A DNA stretch of 64,000 nucleotides, taken from positions 1-64,000 of the forward strand of contig CAYGTC010000007.1 of NCBI GenBank assembly GCA_964352735.1, read 5' to 3'. The position numbers and the translations under genes are program-made. This DNA is from NORP309 sp964352735. GTDB taxonomy: Bacteria; Pseudomonadota; Gammaproteobacteria; Xanthomonadales; Marinicellaceae. The first letter of the stretch is position 1. Each line of letters begins with the position of its first letter. The notes beneath the pieces were generated by a model, which saw nothing but the letters and a program-made list of their open reading frames with translations, made no database searches and was not told the origin of the DNA. This document shows, one piece after another, positions 34,612-44,733 of the stretch.

Positions 34612-35265
34612 TTATTCAACAGAAAAATTTTCTAACTCAACGGGCAATTCTGTACCACCAGCACCACCATCAGCACCAGGTGTAGCAACCATTGTCGCAT
34701 TAGCATTGCTACCGGAAATTATAGTCGTTTCCCAAAAACCTGTTGGAGAAGGGTCATTTGGTTTTGGAGATGGCGCATTTATTCCAGTAGGAGTTGTTAC
34801 TCCCCAAGAACCATCATTCGGTAATTGACTGGCTACTCTATGCGCCACTACATTTGAAGCAAAAGTATCAGTACCACCAATGCGATCAACTCCAAAACTA
34901 TCAACAACAGATGTACCATTAAAAAGGTCATATTTGTCATTGCCATTATGGTTAATCGAGGTACTGACTTGATCCACAGTGCCAGCGCCGAATAACGTGT
35001 TAACATCTGTCGGACCAACCACATAAAAACCACCAGCAGGTATGACTCCGGTCAAAGTCACGGTTGTCGGAGTCGTTCCCCCATTACTGTAACGACGCAA
35101 TTGCCACCCATCAACACTAAAATCAACAGCAGCACCACTGTTATGTAATTCAACAAACTTTGCAATACCGCCATTGGACTCAAAAACTTCAGATATAAGT
35201 ACATCCGCAGACACCGACGCCGACAATAAAACCGACAAACTGGCCAAAATTATTTTTTTATTCAT
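34612..35265 (-). CDS. Secreted lamin-tail domain protein with LPVEL tail (2)
   Basis: A 217-residue exported protein built like the previous one: signal peptide (about 1-20, ending SVSADV), then a lamin-tail domain (VLISEVFESNGGIAKFVELHNS, VDGWQLRRYSNGG, AGGFYVVGPTDVNT, NHNGNDKYDLFNG). A Gly/Ala-rich linker leads to the tail LPVELENFSVE and the stop. The DNA around both tails is also very similar, so the two genes are probably an old tandem duplication or received the same 3' end. It is divergent from the C25 peptidase gene. Function is unknown; surface attachment or matrix binding is a guess. Confidence 0.82.
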   Translation of the reverse strand: MNKKIILASLSVLLSASVSADVLISEVFESNGGIAKFVELHNSGAAVDFSVDGWQLRRYSNGGTTPTTVTLTGVIPAGGFYVVGPTDVNTLFGAGTVDQVSTSINHNGNDKYDLFNGTSVVDSFGVDRIGGTDTFASNVVAHRVASQLPNDGSWGVTTPTGINAPSPKPNDPSPTGFWETTIISGSNANATMVATPGADGGAGGTELPVELENFSVE

Positions 35266-35606
35266 TTCTCAAAATACTCCACAATTTTTATACGGAAAAT
35301 AAGTTGTTCAATTTTCCTATTACTCAGTCTTACACTTACCATGAAGACACTAATTAACATCTCATTATAAAACATACGATCATCAAGTCAAGTGATTCAA
35401 TGTTGCCAACATCATCCAATGAACTCTTTGGCTCCACTGGGCAATTTGCAACATAAATGTAACACCATTATTGATTTACCTAGGGACAAAATTTTATGAC
35501 ATTGTGATATTTCGTTAAATTATTCAACAAACTAATTTAACAATGTTAAAATAATGTAGTGTAATCCTATGAGTTAATAATTGAGTCATCAAAATAAACC
35601 AAAAAT
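35266..35606. other. Divergent intergenic region upstream of the C25 peptidase
   Basis: AT-rich, no gene. A small inverted repeat TTTAAC-aat-GTTAAA (35536-35550) overlaps a possible -10 box TAAAAT (35547-35552), with TTCAAC 18 bases upstream. This is a plausible promoter with operator for the C25 gene, not proven. Confidence 0.35.
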
Positions 35607-38600
35607 ATGAATAAAAAATTCATCACTTTATGCATTATAAGATTCAAGCCTATCGTTTTAATTTTACTGTTTTACTGCCTCACAGCACATGCATGGTGGG
35701 ACAGTGACTGGAATCATCGTGTCAACATAACAGTTGACAACACATCAGCCACCGCTGTAACCAGCTACGAAGTTAAACTCACCATTGATGCCAGCAATGC
35801 GCCAAACTTCGATTGGAGCAACAACGGAAATGATATTCGCTTTATTGACAGCGATGACATGACAATGTTAGCTCACTTTATTGAGTCATACGATGGCATT
35901 GCAGAAATCGCCACAGTTTGGGTGAACGTACCTAATATAGCTGCAATGGACTCTGCCAATTTATTTTTTTATTATGACAACAGCACAGCTACTAATACGA
36001 CTGATGCCAGTGCAACATTCTCCCAAAGCGGCCTCAAATATCATACACGCAACAGCACATTAGACCCAGACAGTTTGGCCACAGCTCAGTCTACTTTTGA
36101 TGGCATAGCCGATGGCACAACAGGATTTGGTTGCAGCAATGTCACTGCATTTACCTCTTTAGAAAACAGCGAACTTTATGGCAGCAATAACGCCATGGCT
36201 TTGACCTCTGAGGTATTCTTTAACATGCCATCTGGCGGCACATTACAACTCAGATTAGGAGGCGATTTTGGTGATGGAGGTGGATTATATGTAGACAATA
36301 CCGTTATAGAAGAGTTATGGGGACCTGTTGGCACAGGTGATGACATGTGGTGGGCCAACACTTGGGCCAGCTTTACAACTTCACAAGAAATACTTTATGG
36401 ATCAATTGTTCTATCTGCGGGTTACCATGTCCTCAGACACATTGGTTTTGAGCAATGTTGTGATGGTGATGCTACATTGGAATACCGCATCGGCACCACT
36501 GGCTCATGGCTGGCGTTCAATACCAGCAATTTATCATTGGTCAGCCCTCAATGCCCTGTTAGCACTGCTGCAAGTTTTGCCGCCGAAGAAACATTCGATG
36601 CAATCATCGGCTATGTTTCATCACAATTTCACGATCAACATGTGCTGATAGAATGGCAATCGAACTCTGAAAGTTTTAATGTGGGATTTAATATATGGAT
36701 ACAAGATCACACCGGCAAATGGCTTAAATCTAACGCAGAACTGATCCCATCAGAAAAAATTAACAGCCTCACACCTTTACAATACCATTACCGTGTTGAC
36801 AATATGTCTATTGAACATTTTCAAATCAGTTCAATCAATATCCATGGAAAAGAGGAATTTTATCGCACTTATGAAGTAAAAAAATCATATGGAAGGAAAA
36901 CCACAACACAATCCATTGATTGGTCGATAGTCAATCAACAAAATAACACTAAGATTAAGCAAAGAAATCTGCTCAAAAATTCACAGCTCACCCAGATCGA
37001 TCAACAGGATCTTGTCGCCAATATTAAAACCAGCAAAACCGGCATAACTAGGGTTTATTTTGACCAGTTGATGGCCGCTGGCTTGGATATCACTCAGTTT
37101 GATGACAATAATTTAGCCGTTAGCTTTAAAGGTCGTGCAATCGCGCGTAATGTACATATTGATCATAATTCTGAAAACAGTTACGTGGAATTCTTCGCCC
37201 AAACTCTGAATAATATTGATGCCTTATACCTCTCACAAGCCATTTACCAAATTTCAAATCAGCCAGATTTAGTAAAACACAGCAAAAACAACCGAATTCA
37301 TAGACCTCTCACATTAACACAATCATATAACACAACAGATACCCGAGATAATAATGTTGTGTATAATTTTGCCAGCAGCAGCTCAGATCCTTGGTTTGAA
37401 AAATTATTAGCCAATTTTGGAAATGGGGCCACTCATCGCATTGAATTGACAAAACCAATTGATTTAGCGCTAAATGATAACATCAACATAACGTTAAAAA
37501 TGATGGGATTAACAGATTATCCTGGTAATGCTGCGATTAATCCAGACCATCACCTTAAAGTCATTCTCAATAATAACACAGTCATATTTGATGGATTTGA
37601 AGATGGCATAGTTGATTGGCACATCAGCATACCTCTTACCAGCCAACAATTAGAGGATGGCGTCAATACATTAGATTTAACCTTGGTCAGTGATACTGGT
37701 TTTAGTGCTGATATGGTTTATTTTGACAAACTTGAGATCGATTATACAAAACCTCTGGCTAAAAATAATCAGCCGCTATTATTCTCTACAGACCAAAAAA
37801 ATACAGAATTTGAATTATCAGGCTTCATAGACAAAAATTTTATCGCCTATGCGCACAGCGCTTCAGGAGATTTGTTTGAACTGTACATTGATGACGAACC
37901 CTCAAATATCGATCGAATATTTATGGATCAATTTGAAATTCAGCTCACTCAACACCATTATGTTGATGCAATCAATGCCACTGGCAGTCACCAGTATTGG
38001 TTTTCTGATGCCGATACAGCACTAGCGGTTGATGAAATTCATATCACCAGCAAAGAAAAAATAACATTAGATAATAGCCATTACTTAATCATATCTGACA
38101 CCAATTTTATCAATCACGATCTTGAACGCTTTAAAAATGCGAAGCAACAACAAGGACTTAAAACGTCCATTATCAGTTGGCAAGATATCATTGAAAAAAA
38201 CGGAAATGGCTACGCTACCCCAGAAACTTTGACACGCTTTTTGAGTTCAACTTACCAGCATTTTCGCTTTACACATGTCTTGTTGGTTGGTGCTCAAACA
38301 TATGATTACAATAATTACCTCGGGTTAAACACCGTCAATTTTATTCCAACGCATTATATGAAAACCAATGGGAACTTCCATTACACGCCGACTGATTTTC
38401 CATATACGGACATCAATAAGGATGGCTATCCAAATTTTGCACTGGGTCGCTGGCCAGTAAGAACAACACAAGAACTGAACACCATTGTCAACAAAACCCT
38501 CACATGGCAACAACAACACCCATCAAATACCATCAATTCATTATTAATTGCTGAACAACAAGATCAAAACCTCATCAATTTTGCCGAACAAGCTGACAGT

Positions 38601-39131
38601 GTTGCAAATACTTTACAGCTTGACGCTGATTTAACCCAAAAAGTATATGTGGATGATTACCTCGCTTCTTCCTCGGATGATCCGATTGCTGAGGCAAAAA
38701 ACGACTTAATCAACCACATCAATGGTGGCGTTGACTTGGTTATATTTGATGGCCATGGTAGCCCCACCACCTGGGCATATCAAAACTTATTCAATACACA
38801 GGATGTTGTGCAATTAACTAACATAAATCATCCATTTTTATTATCTCCATTGAGTTGTTATACCACATATTATGAAAACCCCAGCACCAATACTTTAGCC
38901 CATCAAATGTTATTTTCAGGACAGAATGCTGCAGTAGCCATTCATGGCGCCATGGTATTAAGCCAATACTTATCCAATCAAAACATGGCCACAACCACTT
39001 TGAAAGATATGATTGAGCGACAAAGCACCTTGGGAGAAGCCATAATGCGTGCTAAAATTGACTTATATCATGCCATTGACGATAATATCCTCAACTGGAG
39101 TCTACTTGGTGATCCTGCAATTACGCTGTAA
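35607..39131 (+). CDS. Secreted gingipain-like (C25) cysteine peptidase with DUF2341 domain
   Basis: A 1174-residue exported protein. After the signal peptide (about 1-29) a DUF2341-type domain begins with WWDSDWNHRV (30-39). Next is a PA14-like region with an FEQCCDGDATLEYR segment (about 250-310). An Fn3-like unit (about 330-430; HVLIEWQSNSESFNVGFNIW) resembles the linker domains of surface peptidases. The peptidase C25 domain occupies the C-terminal 350 residues (HYLIISDTNF through LLGDPAITL), with catalytic His1050 (FDGHGSP) and Cys1084 (SPLSCYTTYY). There is no C-terminal type-9 sorting domain; it stops right after the peptidase. C25 enzymes are best known from Bacteroidota. Its specificity cannot be read here. 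Confidence 0.87.
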   Translation: MNKKFITLCIIRFKPIVLILLFYCLTAHAWWDSDWNHRVNITVDNTSATAVTSYEVKLTIDASNAPNFDWSNNGNDIRFIDSDDMTMLAHFIESYDGIAEIATVWVNVPNIAAMDSANLFFYYDNSTATNTTDASATFSQSGLKYHTRNSTLDPDSLATAQSTFDGIADGTTGFGCSNVTAFTSLENSELYGSNNAMALTSEVFFNMPSGGTLQLRLGGDFGDGGGLYVDNTVIEELWGPVGTGDDMWWANTWASFTTSQEILYGSIVLSAGYHVLRHIGFEQCCDGDATLEYRIGTTGSWLAFNTSNLSLVSPQCPVSTAASFAAEETFDAIIGYVSSQFHDQHVLIEWQSNSESFNVGFNIWIQDHTGKWLKSNAELIPSEKINSLTPLQYHYRVDNMSIEHFQISSINIHGKEEFYRTYEVKKSYGRKTTTQSIDWSIVNQQNNTKIKQRNLLKNSQLTQIDQQDLVANIKTSKTGITRVYFDQLMAAGLDITQFDDNNLAVSFKGRAIARNVHIDHNSENSYVEFFAQTLNNIDALYLSQAIYQISNQPDLVKHSKNNRIHRPLTLTQSYNTTDTRDNNVVYNFASSSSDPWFEKLLANFGNGATHRIELTKPIDLALNDNINITLKMMGLTDYPGNAAINPDHHLKVILNNNTVIFDGFEDGIVDWHISIPLTSQQLEDGVNTLDLTLVSDTGFSADMVYFDKLEIDYTKPLAKNNQPLLFSTDQKNTEFELSGFIDKNFIAYAHSASGDLFELYIDDEPSNIDRIFMDQFEIQLTQHHYVDAINATGSHQYWFSDADTALAVDEIHITSKEKITLDNSHYLIISDTNFINHDLERFKNAKQQQGLKTSIISWQDIIEKNGNGYATPETLTRFLSSTYQHFRFTHVLLVGAQTYDYNNYLGLNTVNFIPTHYMKTNGNFHYTPTDFPYTDINKDGYPNFALGRWPVRTTQELNTIVNKTLTWQQQHPSNTINSLLIAEQQDQNLINFAEQADSVANTLQLDADLTQKVYVDDYLASSSDDPIAEAKNDLINHINGGVDLVIFDGHGSPTTWAYQNLFNTQDVVQLTNINHPFLLSPLSCYTTYYENPSTNTLAHQMLFSGQNAAVAIHGAMVLSQYLSNQNMATTTLKDMIERQSTLGEAIMRAKIDLYHAIDDNILNWSLLGDPAITL

Positions 39132-39168
39132 AGTATACGACTTCATCATTCTGATATGAGGCATAACA

Positions 39169-40158
39169 ATGAAAACCATTTTATTTTTACTGACACTAAT
39201 GAGCAATACAATCATGGCAAAAGAACACCAACTGGCCATTGTCATCCACGGTGGTGCGGGCACAATCCTCAAAAAAAATCTCAGTGATGAAAAGGAAAAA
39301 GCCATCAAATTAAAACTCCAAGAAGCCCTTGATGCTGGTTATAAACTGTTGACTGAAGGAAAATCATCAACAGATGCTGTGGTTGCTGCCATTAATGTTT
39401 TAGAAGACTCTGCGTATTTCAATGCTGGCAAAGGTGCAGTTTATACCACCGAAGGCAAACATGAATTGGATGCATCAATCATGCGTGGCAATGACCTTCA
39501 GGCTGGGGCAGTAGCAGGCGTGAGTAATGTTAAAAACCCAATCAATGCTGCAAAAGCGGTTATGTTGAATTCGCCACACGTCATGCTTTCCAATAATGGT
39601 GCTGATCAGTTTGCCAGTTCTCAAGGACTGGAAACTGTTGAGAATAGCTATTTTGACTCAGAATACCGTTATCAACAATGGCAATCAGTATTAAAGAAGG
39701 ACAGCATTTCCCTATCTGAAGATTTACTGAAATCCGATCACAAATTTGGCACTGTTGGGGCCGTAGCTATTGATAAGAATGGCATCATCACTGCTGGCAC
39801 ATCAACAGGTGGCATGACCAATAAAGCCTTTGGTAGAATTGGAGACTCTCCAGTCATTGGCGCAGGCACTTACGCCGATGACCGCAGCTGTGGCATTTCA
39901 GCAACTGGACATGGTGAATACTTCATCCGATATGCTGTGGCTCATGACATATGTGCCAGATCATTATACAAAGAAATTTCGCTGGCTGAGTCTGCTGATC
40001 AAGTCATTAAACATGATTTAAAAAATGCAGGAGGCAGCGGTGGTATAGTCGGCTTAGACAACAAAGGCAATGTTGTGATGAGCTTCAATACTGCAGGCAT
40101 GTACCGAGGGTATAAAACAGCAACCTCAACTGTCCAAGTATTCATCTATAAAGACTGA
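39169..40158 (+). CDS. Exported isoaspartyl peptidase/L-asparaginase (Ntn-hydrolase)
   Basis: Plant-type asparaginase family: hydrolyses isoaspartyl dipeptides and asparagine after self-cleavage. The N-terminus has IVIHGGAG. The autocleavage site is Gly194-Thr195 in KFGTVGAVA, Thr195 becoming the nucleophile of the beta subunit; GTSTGGM and RIGDSPVIGAGTYAD follow, as in the family. Unlike cytoplasmic IaaA it starts with a probable signal peptide (MKTILFLLTLMSNTIMA), so it should be periplasmic. It lies 37 bases after the C25 peptidase on the same strand, and the pair may act in succession on peptides. Confidence 0.92.
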   Translation: MKTILFLLTLMSNTIMAKEHQLAIVIHGGAGTILKKNLSDEKEKAIKLKLQEALDAGYKLLTEGKSSTDAVVAAINVLEDSAYFNAGKGAVYTTEGKHELDASIMRGNDLQAGAVAGVSNVKNPINAAKAVMLNSPHVMLSNNGADQFASSQGLETVENSYFDSEYRYQQWQSVLKKDSISLSEDLLKSDHKFGTVGAVAIDKNGIITAGTSTGGMTNKAFGRIGDSPVIGAGTYADDRSCGISATGHGEYFIRYAVAHDICARSLYKEISLAESADQVIKHDLKNAGGSGGIVGLDNKGNVVMSFNTAGMYRGYKTATSTVQVFIYKD

Positions 40159-40189
40159 TTCATTTCAATCGTTAACGCTGATTGAAAAC

Positions 40190-40233
40190 CAGCAAAACTT
40201 TTTTACAAGATTCATGACTTATGCAGAGGTCTC
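40190..40233. mobile_element. Truncated right end of the palindromic element (copy 3)
   Basis: The last ~44 bases (aaaacttttttacaagattc, then gacttatgcagaggtctc at 40216-40233) match the right arm of copy 2 with a few changes. No left end or core is found before the asparaginase stop at 40158, so this is a relic. Confidence 0.7.
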
Positions 40234-40409
40234 AGAATTACAATAAAGATATTTTTTAACTGAATTCATCATAATTATTAATTGCTTGTAATAATTACTC
40301 ACCACATTGGGTCATGCAATCGAATGAATTGTGAAAATGATGTATTTCACATTTATTACACAATTGTTCATTACAATTTGTCTAATCACCCTTTGGTACT
40401 TTAAACTTC

Positions 40410-41606
40410 ATGTTCAAAAAAAATGTTATTCTCCCATTTTTGTTGTTAATAGCAACAGCGGCTTTAATTTGGTTTATATTCAATAACAAACCCTCAGCAA
40501 AGAAATTTCGTCAAGCCCCTGTACAAAAAATCAGAACCACTGCCATACAACCCGTTGGTCAGTCTTATACCGTATGGATACCCACATTTGGTGTCATACA
40601 ACCAAAAGATCAAAGCCTTATGATTGCTCAAGTTTCAGGACAAGTAACAGCCGTCAGCGACCGCTTTCGTGATGGTTCTTTTTTTGAAAAAGGTGATTTA
40701 TTACTGAGCATCGATGATACCGATTATCAAGCACAATTGACCATTGCCAAAGCAGAACTCAAGCAAGCAGAGTTTACTTATGCCGATGAAAAGGCTCGCT
40801 CTGATCAAGCCGTTAAAGACTGGTACAAATTGGGCAATAAATCAAATCCACCCACTTTGGTTTCCAGGGAATTACAACTAAAATCATCTCTTTCTAATTT
40901 ACAGGCCAGTAAAGCCAAGGTACAACAAGCGCAGCTCAACGTTGACAGAGCCACAATATACGCACCATATGCCGGCAGAGTCATGAACTTAAATGTCAAT
41001 GTAGGCCAAGTGGTTAATTTAGGCAATACATTGGGCGAGGTTTATGCTGTTGATTCTGCTGAAATCAGACTTCCTTTAAAATCACAACAATTACATCACA
41101 TCAATTTACCTGAATCATACAGAGATAATGAAAACGGTGCCTCCTCATTAGCCGTTCGATTTTCTATTGAAAGTGCGGGTCAATCGTATGATTGGCAAGC
41201 GACCATTAACAGGGTTGAAGGAACCATTGACACTCAAACCAGGCAACTTTACGTGGTTGCAGAAATTGAAAACCCTTACGGGTTTCGAGAAGATGGTTCT
41301 CCTCCAGTAAAAATTGGCCAATTCATTAACGCCATGATCAAAGGCAATGAGCTGGAGAATGTGGTATTACTGCCCCACGCATCGGTATATTCTGACAATT
41401 ACATCAATATTATCAATAATGGAATTTTAGAACGCCGTAGCATTGAACCTTTATGGGAAGATGACACACATGTCATCATTGCAGATGAATTTACTGAAGG
41501 ACAAATGATAGCAACCACACCACTTGGCGATGTCATCAGTGGGACTGCTGTAGAAATTGTAGAAACAAAGACCCAAGCCAATAATGGTGAGAGCAGTTAT
41601 GAATAG
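40410..41606 (+). CDS. RND efflux periplasmic adaptor (membrane fusion protein)
   Basis: A 398-residue HlyD/AcrA-type adaptor that links the inner-membrane RND pump to an outer-membrane channel. It has an uncleaved-looking N-terminal hydrophobic segment (about 5-26), then a beta strand and lipoyl half (IAQVSGQVTAVSDRFRDGSFFEKGDLLLSID), a coiled-coil hairpin (about 105-175), the second lipoyl half (APYAGRVMNLNVNVGQVVNLG) and beta-barrel/membrane-proximal domains. Its stop overlaps the pump gene start by 8 bases. No regulator or TolC-type gene is adjacent. Confidence 0.92.
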   Translation: MFKKNVILPFLLLIATAALIWFIFNNKPSAKKFRQAPVQKIRTTAIQPVGQSYTVWIPTFGVIQPKDQSLMIAQVSGQVTAVSDRFRDGSFFEKGDLLLSIDDTDYQAQLTIAKAELKQAEFTYADEKARSDQAVKDWYKLGNKSNPPTLVSRELQLKSSLSNLQASKAKVQQAQLNVDRATIYAPYAGRVMNLNVNVGQVVNLGNTLGEVYAVDSAEIRLPLKSQQLHHINLPESYRDNENGASSLAVRFSIESAGQSYDWQATINRVEGTIDTQTRQLYVVAEIENPYGFREDGSPPVKIGQFINAMIKGNELENVVLLPHASVYSDNYINIINNGILERRSIEPLWEDDTHVIIADEFTEGQMIATTPLGDVISGTAVEIVETKTQANNGESSYE

Positions 41607-44600
41607 CGGTTTCATACAGTGGTTTGCAAAGAACCATGTGGCAGCCAATCTACTGATGGTCAGTATTGCATTCATAGGTCTGATGTCCCTAAACACCAGA
41701 ATACCTTTAGAGGTTTTTCCTTCGATAGAACTTGACATAGTCAATATCAATACCAGCTTACCCGGATCTACGCCCAGCGAAACAGAACAAGGCATCACCA
41801 TTCGTGTTGAAGAAGCCATCAGTGATATTGAAGGCATTGAGGCCATTACTTCACGTTCATCTGAAGGACAATCCTCGGTATCTGTTGAATTATCATCCAG
41901 TTACGACGCCCAGGTTATTCTGAATGAAATAAAAAATCGCGTAGATGCCATCAATACTTTTCCACAAGATATAGAAAACCCGGTAGTCAATCAAGCCGTA
42001 AGGCAGCGTGAGGTCATTTCCGTTGTCGTATCAGGAGATGTATCTGAAAAAGAATTACGACTGGTCAGTGAACAAGTAAGAGATGATATCATTGCCATTG
42101 AAGGTATCACACAAGTTTTTTTGGAAAACGTCAGACCCTTTGAAATCGCCATTGAAGTGGATCAAAGTACCCTGAACGAATACGGCATAAGCATCAATAC
42201 CATTGCAACAGCAATCAACAATAACTCCATAGATTTATCAGCAGGAAACATCAAAACTGATGCTGGGGAAATATTGATCAGAACACAAGGACAAGCCTAT
42301 CAACGTCAACAATTTGAAGACATCATCATCAGTAATAGAGAAGATGGTTCACTGCTGCGCTTGGGTGATATTGCTGCAGTCAATGATGGCTTTGAAGAAC
42401 AATCCATTTTAACGCGTTTTAATGGAAAACGCGCCATGGAAGTTGAAGTCTACAGTGTCGGTAAACAGAGCGCCATTACCGTTGCAGACAAAGTTAAAGA
42501 CTACATTAGCTCCAAAAAACCTCAATTGCCACAATCCATTGAACTGGGGTATTGGAGAGACCGGTCCCAAATCGTTAAAAACCGCCTCAGCACTTTAATT
42601 AATAGCGCCATACAAGGCGGCTTATTGGTGATCATTCTTTTGACCATATTTTTAAGACCAAAAGTCGCCTTTTGGGTGGTCATAGGTATTCCCATTTCAT
42701 TTTTAGGGGCTTTATCATTACTGCCTTTTTTTGGTATTACCATCAATATTGTCAGTTTATTTGCTTTCATATTAGTGCTTGGAATTGTCGTTGATGATGC
42801 CATTGTTACGGGAGAAAACATCTATACGCACATGAAACGCCATGGTGATGGACTTAAAGCCGCAATTGAAGGCACCAAAGAAGTCGCAACACCTGTGACC
42901 TTTGGTATTTTGACCACTGTAGCGGCTTTCATACCGTTAACCCTTATTGAAGGTGGACGCAGTGTCTTTTTCAAACAATTGCCCTATGTGGTCATCCCTG
43001 TATTGCTGTTTTCACTGATTGAATCTAAATTTGTTTTACCTGCGCACTTAAAATATCTTAAACCTTACAGTAAAAACCCCTCTCGCTTCACACAATGGCA
43101 AAGCCGTTTTGCTGATGGCTTAGAAAGTTTCATCGAAAGATTCTATCAACCACTATTAATAAAAGCATTGCATAATAGGTTCTTGACCTTAAGTGTTTTT
43201 TTCAGCATCACTTTATTGGTTTATGCCATGGTATTCAGCGGCTGGACCCGCTTTATCTTTTTCCCCAGGGTTCCAAGCGAAATCGCAAGAGCCACGTTAG
43301 TTATGCCAATTGGCTCACCATTTGAATTAACCGATCAATACGTACAGTTAATCACAGATAAAGCGCAAATCCTGCAAGAGAAATACCGTGATGATGAAAC
43401 AAATGAAAGCCTCATTCTTAACATCATGTCCAACTCAGGTGCTTCAGGTGGCACAGGCGCTGGTCAATCTCACATCGGTCGGGTAATGTTCCAAATTGTT
43501 GCGCCAGAAAAAAGAGAAAGCACCGTATCAAGTGCTGAACTGGTCAGAGAATGGCGGAAACTAATCGGCCCAATTCCAGGTGCGCAAGACGTCAATTATC
43601 GGGCCGAAATTGGCAGATCAAGTAACCCGATAGACATTCAACTCAGTGGCCAAGACTTACAACAATTGAAAGATCTTGCGCTGAATGTCAAACAAAAACT
43701 TCAACAATACCCCAACGTTTTTGATATCACCGACAGCTTATCCAATGGCAAAAGCCAAATTGAATTACAACTTAAACCACAGGGGCAATTACTGGGCATT
43801 AGCTTATCAGATTTAGCCAGACAGGTCAGACAAGTTTTTTTTGGTGCACAAGTGCAACGCATTCAGAGAGGACGAGATGATATCCGCGTAATGTTGAGAT
43901 ATTCTCTGGCAGAGAGAAGTCGTGTGAATACACTGAGCGAAATACTCATTGATGCACCTAATGGTATTCAAGTACCTTTTGACCAAGTCGCTTCAGTGAT
44001 TAATAGCAAAAGTCCTTCCGTGATTAATAGGGTAGATCGCCGTCGGACGGTTAACATCACAGCTGATGTCAACAAAGAAAACATAAACATGGCAGCTGTT
44101 AATACAGAGATGCAAAGTTATTTACAACAATTAACCAATCCATTGTCTGGAGTAGATTTTGAGTTCGCCGGCGAAGCAGAAGAACAAAGAGACTCATTTG
44201 GCACATTGTTTTATGGTTTGATTGCGGTATTGTTTGTCATTTATGCCTTGTTGGCTATTCCATTTAAATCGTACATACAACCCATTATCGTCATGTCAAT
44301 CATTCCTTTTAGCCCAGCAGGTGCCATTATCGGGCACTGGATAATGTCTATGGATTTAACCATCTTAAGCTTAATGGGAATGCTTGCCCTTACAGGTGTT
44401 GTGGTCAACGATTCCTTAGTATTGGTTGATTATATTAATAAGAAAAAAGAAGCTGGAATGGATTTATTCACAGCCATAAAAACTGCTGGCATGGCCCGTT
44501 TCAGGCCTGTATTATTGACATCACTGACCACTTTTGTTGGATTAATGCCTTTGATTTTTGAAAAAAGCACACAGGCTCAATTTTTAATACCCATGGCTGT

Positions 44601-44733
44601 TTCATTAGGGTTTGGCATTATTTTTGCCACATTGATGACATTGTTTTTAATACCAGTTAATTATTACTTACTCAGTGATGCAAGTAAATGGTGTCAAAAT
44701 TTATTAAAAAAACAAGATTCTAAAACAGCCTAA
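41599..44733 (+). CDS. RND family efflux pump permease
   Basis: A 1044-residue proton-driven inner-membrane pump of the HAE1/AcrB-like group, with 12 membrane helices and two large periplasmic loops. The conserved proton-relay Asp pair is in GIVVDDAIVTGEN (TM4). TM10 has LTGVVVNDSLVLVDYIN, and the N-terminus NTRIPLEVFPSIELDIV is typical. The ATG at 41599 (MNSGFIQW) has GGTGAG seven bases before it and is preferred over the upstream ATG at 41584. It forms a two-gene operon with the adaptor. The substrate is unknown. The outer-membrane partner must come from elsewhere in the genome. Confidence 0.93.
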   Translation: MNSGFIQWFAKNHVAANLLMVSIAFIGLMSLNTRIPLEVFPSIELDIVNINTSLPGSTPSETEQGITIRVEEAISDIEGIEAITSRSSEGQSSVSVELSSSYDAQVILNEIKNRVDAINTFPQDIENPVVNQAVRQREVISVVVSGDVSEKELRLVSEQVRDDIIAIEGITQVFLENVRPFEIAIEVDQSTLNEYGISINTIATAINNNSIDLSAGNIKTDAGEILIRTQGQAYQRQQFEDIIISNREDGSLLRLGDIAAVNDGFEEQSILTRFNGKRAMEVEVYSVGKQSAITVADKVKDYISSKKPQLPQSIELGYWRDRSQIVKNRLSTLINSAIQGGLLVIILLTIFLRPKVAFWVVIGIPISFLGALSLLPFFGITINIVSLFAFILVLGIVVDDAIVTGENIYTHMKRHGDGLKAAIEGTKEVATPVTFGILTTVAAFIPLTLIEGGRSVFFKQLPYVVIPVLLFSLIESKFVLPAHLKYLKPYSKNPSRFTQWQSRFADGLESFIERFYQPLLIKALHNRFLTLSVFFSITLLVYAMVFSGWTRFIFFPRVPSEIARATLVMPIGSPFELTDQYVQLITDKAQILQEKYRDDETNESLILNIMSNSGASGGTGAGQSHIGRVMFQIVAPEKRESTVSSAELVREWRKLIGPIPGAQDVNYRAEIGRSSNPIDIQLSGQDLQQLKDLALNVKQKLQQYPNVFDITDSLSNGKSQIELQLKPQGQLLGISLSDLARQVRQVFFGAQVQRIQRGRDDIRVMLRYSLAERSRVNTLSEILIDAPNGIQVPFDQVASVINSKSPSVINRVDRRRTVNITADVNKENINMAAVNTEMQSYLQQLTNPLSGVDFEFAGEAEEQRDSFGTLFYGLIAVLFVIYALLAIPFKSYIQPIIVMSIIPFSPAGAIIGHWIMSMDLTILSLMGMLALTGVVVNDSLVLVDYINKKKEAGMDLFTAIKTAGMARFRPVLLTSLTTFVGLMPLIFEKSTQAQFLIPMAVSLGFGIIFATLMTLFLIPVNYYLLSDASKWCQNLLKKQDSKTA

